From positions 1 through 5,229 of the forward strand of contig JALOAB010000165.1 in the NCBI GenBank assembly GCA_023229045.1: a stretch of DNA of 5,229 bases, read 5' to 3'. This document shows, one piece after another, positions 1-5,229 of the stretch (positions within the stretch are counted from its first letter, which is position 1; each line of letters begins with the position of its first letter). The translations under genes and the position numbers were made by a program. The notes beneath the pieces are model-generated. The model had not been told where the DNA came from. It saw nothing but the letters and a program-made list of their open reading frames with translations, and made no database searches. Source of the DNA: Fidelibacterota bacterium (GTDB lineage: Bacteria; Fidelibacterota; UBA2242).

Positions 1-28
1 GAGGCGTCGGGTCAATCCTATTAAAAGA

Positions 29-69
29 AATCTCCGTGTAACTCAGCGTTACCTCTGTGAATCTCCGTG
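29..69. repeat. Degenerate 10-11 base tandem repeat, four units
   Basis: On the plus strand the stretch reads as four consecutive units: AATCTCCGTG (29-38), TAACTCAGCG (39-48), TTACCTCTGTG (49-59) and AATCTCCGTG (60-69). The first and last are identical and the middle two are diverged. On the minus strand, the coding strand of the adjacent gene, the consensus is about CACNGAGNTTA. It begins 20 bases beyond the stop codon of the cupin gene, in its 3' flank. Two more units occur at 900-919. I see no strong intrinsic terminator or gene in the rest of bases 1-88. Confidence 0.65.
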
Positions 70-88
70 TCGCTTTACCCGGAAAATA

Positions 89-448
89 TTACAGGATTTC
101 TTCATTTTCCGCGCACCACGGCGGATCGACAATGCAGAGAAATTTCAGATCGGAGTTTCCGGTGTTTTTAATACGCTGGATCGAATTGGGTGGAATATAA
201 ACCAACTGTCCTGGAGAAACCACCGATTTTTCAGTATCAATGAACATCAGCCCTTGACCCTCGAAGATATAGTAAACCTCGGAAGAGGTCAACCGGTGCG
301 GCAGTGATATCTGACCAGGTTTGAGCGTCGCATGCGCCAGACTATAACGGATATTTATTCGCGGTTCGTCCGGTTTCAAAATTTCGCGTAGAATGGTATT
401 ATCGTTAGCGATAATTTCCTGACAGTATTTGATATCTTTGATCAGCAT
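89..448 (-). CDS. Small single-domain cupin protein (cupin_2 type)
   Basis: This is a 119-residue stand-alone beta-barrel of the cupin superfamily, probably cytosolic as no signal peptide or membrane segment is seen. Both cupin motifs are in register. Motif 1 runs G45-x5-H51-x-L53-x3-E57-x6-G64, and motif 2 runs G80-x5-P86-x-N88-x2-Q91-x3-N95. Two of the four usual metal ligands are therefore replaced (second His by Leu53, motif-2 His by Gln91), leaving His51 and Glu57. From memory, small cupins with this SSEVYYI motif and a DPPW-like tail form a recurring subfamily in bacteria and archaea with no firm function; the substrate cannot be told. The ATG start is backed by an AAGGCGG-type ribosome binding site (452-458 on the opposite strand) that overlaps the stop of the upstream DUF3788 gene, 8 bases away. 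It is the last gene seen of the minus-strand group. Confidence 0.88.
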   Translation of the reverse strand: MLIKDIKYCQEIIANDNTILREILKPDEPRINIRYSLAHATLKPGQISLPHRLTSSEVYYIFEGQGLMFIDTEKSVVSPGQLVYIPPNSIQRIKNTGNSDLKFLCIVDPPWCAENEEIL

Positions 449-451
449 TTT

Positions 452-458
452 CCGCCTT
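452..458 (-). promoter_or_regulatory. Ribosome binding site of the cupin gene, overlapping the upstream stop codon
   Basis: Read on the minus strand, the bases are TAAGGCGGAAAATG: the TAA stop of the DUF3788 gene shares its two final A bases with the AAGG Shine-Dalgarno core, six bases before the ATG. Such an arrangement favours translational coupling of the two genes and supports the ATG at 448 as the start. Confidence 0.6.
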
Positions 459-879
459 ATTTCAGCTTTGTTTTAATTTCCGTTAGCAGTTTGACGGGAA
501 CAAGGTCGACGACCTTTTTTACATCCACGGTAACCGCTCTGATTTTTCCATATTTCTTACCATTGATGAATTGTTGTTTATATGCATCGTCAATCTCGCT
601 ATCGGCAATCAAATTCTCGGCTTTATCGCCGAAATAGAAAGAGACTTTAAACATACCATTCCAGACCGAAACCCAGCAGATCGTTCCTTTTTTATTGGTT
701 ACTTTAAAGAGCCAGTTTTTACCATCGTTATAGTAACGCCATTCGCCGGTAATGCCCGGATAATCCCGGTCGAATAATCCGGTGAATTTATCCCAAACCG
801 GTTTGATCACTCCGAGATGACGCTTCAGGGCGGAGTCATCCGGGTATTCGTTTTTATCATTCAGGCAGGGTCTTTCCAT
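457..879 (-). CDS. DUF3788 family protein
   Basis: The protein has 140 residues counted from the ATG at 879; a TTG directly before it at 882 would add one residue. I prefer the ATG because family members, as I recall them, begin with MERPxLNDK. The family signature is visible as the N-terminal ERPCLNDK, then EWRYYNDGKNWLFKV near residues 46-60, then WVSVWNGMFKVSFYFG near 69-84, and a Lys-rich C-terminus. No signal peptide or transmembrane segment is present, so it is likely a small cytosolic protein. The function of DUF3788 is not known to me; members look like complete one-domain proteins of about this length. It lies between lspA and the cupin gene. The ribosome binding site is weak (AAAGA), and the lspA stop and a CACGGAG-type repeat lie within the 40 bases upstream. 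Confidence 0.85.
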   Translation of the reverse strand: MERPCLNDKNEYPDDSALKRHLGVIKPVWDKFTGLFDRDYPGITGEWRYYNDGKNWLFKVTNKKGTICWVSVWNGMFKVSFYFGDKAENLIADSEIDDAYKQQFINGKKYGKIRAVTVDVKKVVDLVPVKLLTEIKTKLK

Positions 880-899
880 CAAATCTTTGCTATTAATGC

Positions 900-919
900 T
901 TACTCTGTGTCACTCCGTG
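900..919. repeat. Two further units of the degenerate 10-base repeat, across the lspA stop
   Basis: The plus strand reads TTACTCTGTG (900-909) followed by TCACTCCGTG (910-919) and then TCG. These match the units at 29-69 (TTACCTCTGTG and AATCTCCGTG), with the same trailing TCG found after the first array. The TAA stop of lspA and its last few codons are written within these units, so the repeat reaches into the reading frame. Confidence 0.6.
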
Positions 920-1430
920 TCGGAATCTTTTTACTTTGCCGCCAGTCGATGATCGATTTGATGATCGTGATCGGTAACATGATATAGATAATGGCATTGA
1001 TGTACTGGTCGCAGAGATTGCTCGGCCAGGGAAAAGGGTGAAAGACGAAAAAATCGGTAGCGCGCCCTTTTATCAACACTTCAATAACATTACCAGCCGC
1101 GCCGATGATCAGACTGAGAATCGCTGTGAGGATGATACGGTTAAAGCGGGAACTCTTTTCCTTGAGAAGATTACGTGATAGTGAAATTCCCAAAATCACA
1201 ACCAGCACTATTCCCAGCCAGGCCCAGATTCTCTGGTTGGAAATCGAGCCGAAGATGAAATGGTAACCGGTGTTATGAGTAAGAAACCACGATAAAAAGG
1301 GCAGGGAAGTGTCAACGCTTTCCTGGAATGGTAGATTCAGATTGGCGATACCCTTGGTCAGAAAATCGATTCCCAGTAAGATAGCTCCGATCAGATAAGC
1401 GATAAAAAGCGGTTGGCGGTAGAATTTCAC
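900..1430 (-). CDS. lspA: Signal peptidase II, divergent (lipoprotein signal peptidase)
   Basis: Signal peptidase II is the inner-membrane aspartic protease that removes signal peptides from diacylglyceryl-modified prolipoproteins. The 176 residues show four hydrophobic segments (about 8-22, 68-85, 97-117 and 143-161) and the motif order of the family: D22 in DFLTK (usual DxxTK), HNTG at 52-55, GAAGN at 110-114, TDF with D126, and NLCD with N138 and D141. D126 and D141 match the catalytic dyad of known LspA structures. Oddities: the usual GNxxDR motif reads GNVIEV, so its conserved Asp is Glu117 and its Arg is Val118; the dyad spacing is 15 residues rather than 18-19. The start is GTG with GGAG ten bases upstream. 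The last codons (PTRSDTE) and the stop run into a short repeat. The gene is 44 bases downstream of the UPF0316 gene. A typical ileS neighbour is not present here, so it could be a second copy. Family confidence is high; activity is inferred. Confidence 0.85.
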   Translation of the reverse strand: MKFYRQPLFIAYLIGAILLGIDFLTKGIANLNLPFQESVDTSLPFLSWFLTHNTGYHFIFGSISNQRIWAWLGIVLVVILGISLSRNLLKEKSSRFNRIILTAILSLIIGAAGNVIEVLIKGRATDFFVFHPFPWPSNLCDQYINAIIYIMLPITIIKSIIDWRQSKKIPTRSDTE

Positions 1431-1440
1431 TTTAATAATG

Positions 1441-1444
1441 CTCC
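1441..1444 (-). promoter_or_regulatory. Ribosome binding site deciding the GTG start of lspA
   Basis: On the minus strand GGAG lies ten bases before the GTG at 1430, somewhat farther than usual. No ATG is available in frame between this site and the upstream in-frame TGA stop, so GTG is the best start. A hydrophobic segment begins about seven residues later, as expected for LspA. Confidence 0.4.
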
Positions 1445-1474
1445 AAAATGTATTATTGCCAGATCAGATTATGA

Positions 1475-2065
1475 CTATTTCTTTTTATTCCAGCGACGCC
1501 ATTTGAAGCTCTGGCTTTTTTCAGAGAAGAAGCCGGCATTTACCGAGCGAATATCCTGGATCGAAATGAAAACGTCCGGTGAAATCTCACGGGCAATCCG
1601 GATGACTTCATTGACATTTTTACGTTGGACGATCGAATAGATGATATGAACCTGACCTTTGGCGCCTTTAGCATCGATTACCGTGACACCGAATCCCTCG
1701 TCGCGTAAAGTCATTGTCAATACATCTACTGTTTCCGGACTGATTATCCGGATAGCCTGCAAGCCGAGAGCTAGTTTTTCCTCGATTATAATACCGATGT
1801 AATTGCCGGAAGCAAAGCCTAAACCGTAGGCAAAGAAGCTGGCGAAGTTATTCAATCCCTGTTGCATGACCTGTGAAATGGCCAGTAGCCAGATCGAAAC
1901 TTCAAAAAAACCCAGGACGGAAGCGATGAGTTTATTGCCCTTTGACACCTGGATAATACGAATAGTACCGATAGAAACATCCGTTATCCGGGCGATAAAA
2001 ATCAGGAATGGGATGACTACCCATTGGTAAAATGAAGTATCGAAAAAACTAGTTTCCATTATCAA
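1475..2065 (-). CDS. UPF0316 membrane protein (DUF5698 and DUF2179 domains)
   Basis: This is a 196-residue integral membrane protein of the UPF0316 family, whose role is unknown. The N-terminal half has three hydrophobic segments (about 15-38, 46-66 and 74-94) and carries the family pattern: R26xxDVSIGTIR, then GFFEVSIWLLAISQV at 52-66, then GFASGNYIG at 83-91 and IEEKLALG. The C-terminal half from about residue 104 to 180 is a soluble alpha/beta domain matching DUF2179, a module also found at the end of YitT-type proteins and thought to bind a small ligand. It ends with a basic tail (KWRRWNKKK). The start is a TTG at 2065 with AAGGG six bases upstream; an ATG two codons later (2059) is possible but sits 12 bases from that site. 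It is the first gene of the minus-strand group and faces the intergenic region. Confidence 0.88.
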   Translation of the reverse strand: MIMETSFFDTSFYQWVVIPFLIFIARITDVSIGTIRIIQVSKGNKLIASVLGFFEVSIWLLAISQVMQQGLNNFASFFAYGLGFASGNYIGIIIEEKLALGLQAIRIISPETVDVLTMTLRDEGFGVTVIDAKGAKGQVHIIYSIVQRKNVNEVIRIAREISPDVFISIQDIRSVNAGFFSEKSQSFKWRRWNKKK

Positions 2066-2134
2066 GATAAACCCTTATAATATTTTTTCGGTAAATTTCA
2101 GTCGGCATAATCGGAACGCTACTTTCAGAGACTT

Positions 2135-2163
2135 TTGCCAATTAGTGATTACTTTCATATAGG
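2135..2163 (+). promoter_or_regulatory. Candidate sigma70-like promoter (distal)
   Basis: TTGCCA at 2135-2140 matches five of six bases of the -35 consensus. After 17 bases, TATAGG at 2158-2163 matches four of six bases of the -10 consensus. It would start a transcript near 2170 with a leader of about 230 bases before the TPR gene, containing the hairpins at 2213-2238. This is sequence matching only. Confidence 0.3.
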
Positions 2164-2212
2164 ATGCGGTTTAAGATGCATTCAATTCAATTTTGCCGAA
2201 TCTCTTAGCCGC

Positions 2213-2238
2213 AATTTCCGGCGGCGAAATTCACGCCG
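2213..2238. promoter_or_regulatory. Overlapping inverted repeats, possible operator or leader hairpin
   Basis: AATTTC (2213-2218) and GAAATT (2226-2231) form a six-base inverted repeat around a seven-base centre. CGGCG (2222-2226) and CGCCG (2234-2238) form a second one with a seven-base loop. They share bases, so only one can form at a time. No run of T follows, so an intrinsic terminator is unlikely. An operator or a leader structure between the two promoter candidates is possible; chance is not excluded. Confidence 0.3.
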
Positions 2239-2301
2239 AAATTAATCATACAGCTGGATTATTCAAAAGTATATCTATGTGTCAATCAATGGCACGAACG
2301 G

Positions 2302-2329
2302 TTGACAGAATTACCAAATAGGTTAGCAT
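2302..2329 (+). promoter_or_regulatory. Candidate sigma70-like promoter (proximal)
   Basis: A perfect TTGACA lies at 2302-2307. Sixteen bases later TAGCAT (2324-2329) matches four of six bases of the -10 consensus. Transcription would start near 2336, about 65 bases before the GTG at 2401. The TTG of this box is also the most upstream possible start codon of the TPR gene; using it as a promoter element would explain why the first 33 codons do not look coding. The -10 match is only moderate. Confidence 0.4.
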
Positions 2330-2400
2330 TCAGGGACATTGAATCGGCGGGTGATTATTTTAACTTGGAAATTGCTCTGAAATTCGGCATATTTTCCGCC

Positions 2401-3696
2401 GTGAGAAAAGGTGTTATCAGCTTGATCGTTGGCTTGTTTGCAGTGAGCGGGGCGTTCGCGGCCAGAAACTCGCAGAAACTGCCGGATGGACTGCAATACC
2501 GGCAGATCAAGAAGATAATCCTGAAAGACACCCGATCAACATTTAAAAGTGCGGAGAGATATTTTAATAAAGGGAAGAATTCCTTATCCGATCAACACTA
2601 TCTCAGCGCGATTGAAAAAGGAGAGAAATTTTACGGCATCTGGGGACGAGCCTGGGTAGCCCGGCAAAATAAAGATTATTTAGCGGCCGGGAAATTATAC
2701 ACCGAAGCTTTTCTCCTGAATGATTCACTGGAGATTTTTTTACACGATTACGCTCTATATCTACAACAATACAGCCAGGACTGGGACTGGATAAATAAGA
2801 TTTGTACCAGATTGTACGATGTTACAAAAGAGGAAGAAGCCTTATCAATCCTGCTGGAAGCCGCCGATCGTCTGAATCAGCGACCAGCGGCTCTGAAGAG
2901 CCTGCAGGAATTAGCCCGCCGCTATCCAATTCGGGCTGACGTTCAGGTGTTTTATTCCTCGTTGTTATATGAGAGCGGGTCGAAAGAGATGGCCATCGAG
3001 GTTGCCCGCCAGGCTATTTCGATTACGCAGGATCCGTTTCATCTCAAACTACTGGTCCTACTCTTGACTCAGGAAGGCTATTTTATCGAAAGCGCTCAGG
3101 CTTGCGAGAAACTCTCGAAAATCGCGCCACGCTCAGCGCATACTCTGGAAGCCTGGGGGTTCCTCGAATTTCAACAGGGGCATTATCAGAATGCCGTTAC
3201 TCATTACCGTAAGGCGCTCAATCGCGATTATCGCTTATCTACGCTTATGTCGCTTGCCCGACTCAATGTATTCTACCTGAACGAGGCGGATCAGGCAATT
3301 TACTATGTAAAAGCGATCCTGAATCTGGATCGCGATAACTGCGACGCACTCTATATCATGGCCGAAGTCAAAAGACGGCAGGGTAACATTAAAGCCGCTC
3401 TCAAATATTCGGAGCGCCTGATGGATCTCCAACCCGAACATCCTCAGACATATTATTACCATGGCAAATTATATATGCAAAATAAAGATTTTCACAACGC
3501 CGTCAAATATCTGGAAACGGCAGTTCTATACAATCCGGATATCAAACGTTATCGTTTGGTGCTGGCGAAAGCCTATGCCGGTGCCGGCTTGACAGACAAA
3601 GCCCGCGAAACTTATACGAATTACCTGAATGAACCGCTCAAGGACTTATGGCAGGAAGAAAATATGTTGAAAGGGACTCCGCCGTCACCGCGTTGA
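2401..3696 (+). CDS. Exported tetratricopeptide repeat (TPR) protein
   Basis: With the GTG at 2401 the protein has 431 residues and begins with a clear Sec signal peptide: basic MRKG, hydrophobic VISLIVGLFAVSG, and an AFA site cleaved after about residue 20. The open frame extends to a TTG at 2302, but that adds 33 unlikely residues ahead of the signal, and the TTG lies in a TTGACA box. No good ribosome binding site is seen for either start. The rest is helical repeats: TPR-like units near 82-110, 250-277, 316-347, 350-380 and 383-409, with typical positions such as A-x-x-Y-x-x-A and a Pro after helix B (DLQPEHP, YNPDI). Degenerate helical repeats fill the middle. TPR proteins are protein-binding scaffolds; this one should act in the periplasm or at the outer membrane. 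It overlaps the next gene, a lipoprotein glycosidase, by four bases, suggesting a common complex. No porin barrel or enzyme domain is present. Confidence 0.85.
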   Translation: MRKGVISLIVGLFAVSGAFAARNSQKLPDGLQYRQIKKIILKDTRSTFKSAERYFNKGKNSLSDQHYLSAIEKGEKFYGIWGRAWVARQNKDYLAAGKLYTEAFLLNDSLEIFLHDYALYLQQYSQDWDWINKICTRLYDVTKEEEALSILLEAADRLNQRPAALKSLQELARRYPIRADVQVFYSSLLYESGSKEMAIEVARQAISITQDPFHLKLLVLLLTQEGYFIESAQACEKLSKIAPRSAHTLEAWGFLEFQQGHYQNAVTHYRKALNRDYRLSTLMSLARLNVFYLNEADQAIYYVKAILNLDRDNCDALYIMAEVKRRQGNIKAALKYSERLMDLQPEHPQTYYYHGKLYMQNKDFHNAVKYLETAVLYNPDIKRYRLVLAKAYAGAGLTDKARETYTNYLNEPLKDLWQEENMLKGTPPSPR

Positions 3697-5229
3697 AAAC
3701 GAGTCTCGCCGTCGTTCTGATTCTCTTAATCAGTTTAAATAGTTGTTCCGATCTATATCGCTATCAGATCCCGCAACCAATTTTACCGGATTACCGGGGA
3801 ATCGAGCAAATGTACTGGAAAGTCTGGCAGATCATGGCGCAGGATGTTAAATGGCGCACGCGCGAGAATGGTTTTAGCTGGCGTTATATCAATTGTGAAG
3901 ATGACTTGTTGATCCATCAGTATTCAATCATCCAGACAGCTCTCTTTGGAGTTTACGGCAGTTCACAATTTCCGGTAATGCAATCCCTGGATAATTTTTA
4001 CCGCGGTCAGCGCACCGACGGATTCATTTCACGGGTTTATAATTCCTTAACCGGCGAATATTTACATACTCCCGGCATTTATGAACCAATGATCAATCCG
4101 CCGCTATTTACCTGGCCGGAATTAAAATATTACCGTTTGACCGGCGATAAGAGCCGGCTGGCGAAATATTTTCCGGTCTGGGAAAAGTACTTCAGCTGGC
4201 TGGACAATTTCTGCCGCGCCAGAGGTGAAGCCTATCCGCTTTATTATAACACCGCCAACGGTTCTCAAATGATTAATTCGTCGCGCAATGTCAATGATCT
4301 GGGAGCATGGGTAGATATGTCTTCTCAAATGGCCTTTTTTGCCGGGCATTTGGCTGAGATTGCCACCATAATCAACGAAAATTCGCGGGCAGAATATTAT
4401 CAAGGTCGCTACCAGGAAATCGCTGAACAAATACGCCAAAAACTATGGGATAGCGACGATTCATTTTATTATGACCAGACCAGCGCCGGTCAATCAATCA
4501 GAATAAAAACAACCGCCGGATATTGGACTTTGATAGCGGGAATTCCAACTCGCGAAGAGGCACAGGAACTTATCAAACATCTGACGGATAGTGATGAATT
4601 TAGCCGGCATCATCTTTTCCCAACCCTGGCCGCCGACGAGGATGATTTTAAAAGCGGTGGCGCCTACTGGCGCGGTGGCGTGTGGAGCTCTGAAAATTAC
4701 ATGATTATTCAAGGCTTGAAAAAATATGGCGAATATGAATTTGCCACGACCGCCGCCTGGAATCATATTATCAATATGGAAAAGGTTTTTGAGAGTTATA
4801 TAACCGATACGACTTTACTCGATGAGAAGTACCACGCAAATTGCCACAACACGGTCTGGGAACTCTATTCATCGGAAGATGATGTTCCCGGAACGCGCTG
4901 GGATACGCGCTTTCTCAGTCGCCCTAATTATATCCCGACTTCGGGACACGGACCGGTAGCGATGCTGATTGAAGAGGTGCTGGGATTTATCGTAGATGCG
5001 CCGAACGATCGATTGTTCTGGCGCCCCTGGCTATTGAATAAACACGGCATCCGGAATTTAAAATTCGGTAATAATCTGCTGACCATCTCATGTGAAAAAC
5101 GTGAAAATAGGGAAGCCCCTTTAGTCATAAAAGGCATGACCAGTTCGCCATTTCTCCTGACTATTATTCTCGGAGAAGATTCGGTTGCCATTCAACAGCC
5201 GCGCGGACGTATCAACATTAATCTGACAA
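3693..5229 (+). CDS. Lipoprotein with GH63/MGH1/trehalase-like six-hairpin glycosidase domain, cut by window end
   Basis: The frame is open for 512 codons to the window edge without a stop. The N-terminus is a lipoprotein signal: MKTSLAVVLILLIS then lipobox LNSC, with lipidated Cys18; LspA would cleave here. The body looks like an (alpha/alpha)6-barrel glycosidase of the GH63, mannosylglycerate hydrolase or trehalase group: EPMINPP (131-137), TGD (150-152), AWVDMSSQM (205-213), LWDSDDSFYYD, TAGYW (274-278), WRGGVWSSENY (326-336), VWELYSSE (388-395) and TSGHGP (416-421). Residues from about 435 resemble the C-terminal beta-sandwich. Glu390 may be the catalytic base. The motif that normally supplies the general acid (SGMDNSPR-like) reads S191-Q-M-I194-N-S-S-R198, so the Asp seems to be Ile. 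The substrate is unknown. The TTG start overlaps the TPR stop as TTGA. An in-frame ATG at 3648, with AAGGA three bases upstream, would add 15 residues. Confidence 0.8.
   Translation, partial: MKTSLAVVLILLISLNSCSDLYRYQIPQPILPDYRGIEQMYWKVWQIMAQDVKWRTRENGFSWRYINCEDDLLIHQYSIIQTALFGVYGSSQFPVMQSLDNFYRGQRTDGFISRVYNSLTGEYLHTPGIYEPMINPPLFTWPELKYYRLTGDKSRLAKYFPVWEKYFSWLDNFCRARGEAYPLYYNTANGSQMINSSRNVNDLGAWVDMSSQMAFFAGHLAEIATIINENSRAEYYQGRYQEIAEQIRQKLWDSDDSFYYDQTSAGQSIRIKTTAGYWTLIAGIPTREEAQELIKHLTDSDEFSRHHLFPTLAADEDDFKSGGAYWRGGVWSSENYMIIQGLKKYGEYEFATTAAWNHIINMEKVFESYITDTTLLDEKYHANCHNTVWELYSSEDDVPGTRWDTRFLSRPNYIPTSGHGPVAMLIEEVLGFIVDAPNDRLFWRPWLLNKHGIRNLKFGNNLLTISCEKRENREAPLVIKGMTSSPFLLTIILGEDSVAIQQPRGRININLT

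Larger units (their letters stand above)
2066..2400. other. Divergent intergenic and leader region
   Basis: These 335 bases lie between the start codons of the two divergent groups. They hold the AAGGG ribosome binding site of the UPF0316 gene (minus strand, 2072-2076), two sigma70-like promoter candidates for the plus strand, and overlapping inverted repeats at 2213-2238. The frame of the TPR gene stays open from 2302 to 2400, but its translation there (TELPNRLAF and onward) does not look like protein and precedes a signal peptide. No convincing sigma70 promoter was found for the minus strand: a TATTAT box precedes AAGGG but has no good -35 partner. No RNA gene was recognised. Confidence 0.6.

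Noticed and set aside
29..69. CRISPR array
   Set aside because: Units of 10-11 bases without unique spacers; far too short and degenerate for CRISPR repeats.
571..777. Plus-strand open frame opposite the DUF3788 gene
   Set aside because: The minus-strand frame matches a known family over its full length; this frame is its antisense shadow.
1413..1640. Plus-strand open frame across the lspA/UPF0316 junction
   Set aside because: It overlaps two well-supported genes in antisense and its translation has no recognisable domain.
2177..2209. Ten-codon open frame in the intergenic region
   Set aside because: It has no convincing ribosome binding site or recognisable peptide and is of a length expected by chance.
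3235..3462. Minus-strand open frame inside the TPR gene
   Set aside because: It is antisense to clear TPR units and is explained by them.
4934..4945. CCCGA-CT-TCGGG inverted repeat as a terminator
   Set aside because: It lies inside the glycosidase reading frame at the conserved TSGHGP segment, has a two-base loop and no T run; coincidental.
4122..5191. Three open frames on the minus strand (4122-4439, 4494-4766, 4928-5191)
   Set aside because: All lie opposite the glycosidase gene, whose plus-strand frame has a lipoprotein signal and recognisable family motifs; their translations show no family features.

Overview
The window holds two gene groups that diverge from a 335-base intergenic region. 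Base composition looks balanced to slightly AT-rich by eye. Lipoprotein signal peptidase, a lipobox-bearing glycosidase and a Sec-exported TPR protein point to a bacterium that processes lipoproteins, probably Gram-negative. Several starts are TTG or GTG. Short degenerate CACGGAG/CACAGAG-type repeats sit at gene ends, a style I associate with uncultivated bacteria. No marker gene fixes the phylum, so taxonomy is open.

Left group, minus strand, read from right to left: a UPF0316 (DUF5698/DUF2179) membrane protein (1475-2065), a divergent LspA signal peptidase II (900-1430), a DUF3788 protein (457-879) and a small single-domain cupin (89-448). The gaps are 44, 20 and 8 bases, so one transcript is likely. 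The cupin's ribosome binding site overlaps the DUF3788 stop codon. The functions are heterogeneous and no common pathway is evident. Degenerate 10-11 base repeats lie just past the cupin gene (29-69) and across the lspA stop codon (900-919).

Centre, 2066-2400: the divergent promoter region. It has two sigma70-like promoter candidates on the plus strand and two overlapping, mutually exclusive hairpins at 2213-2238. One TTGACA box coincides with the TTG that would be the most upstream start of the TPR gene. This supports a start at the GTG at 2401, which gives a clean signal peptide.

Right group, plus strand: a periplasmic TPR protein (2401-3696), overlapped by a lipoprotein with a six-hairpin (alpha/alpha)6 glycosidase domain of the GH63/MGH1/trehalase-like type (3693 to beyond the window end; no stop is seen). 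The pairing of an exported TPR scaffold with a membrane-anchored glycosidase recalls the periplasmic parts of exopolysaccharide export systems (BcsC/BcsZ, PelB/PelA, PgaA/PgaB). No synthase is in view, so this is a hypothesis. The glycosidase seems to lack the usual general-acid aspartate, which is the most unusual feature of the window.
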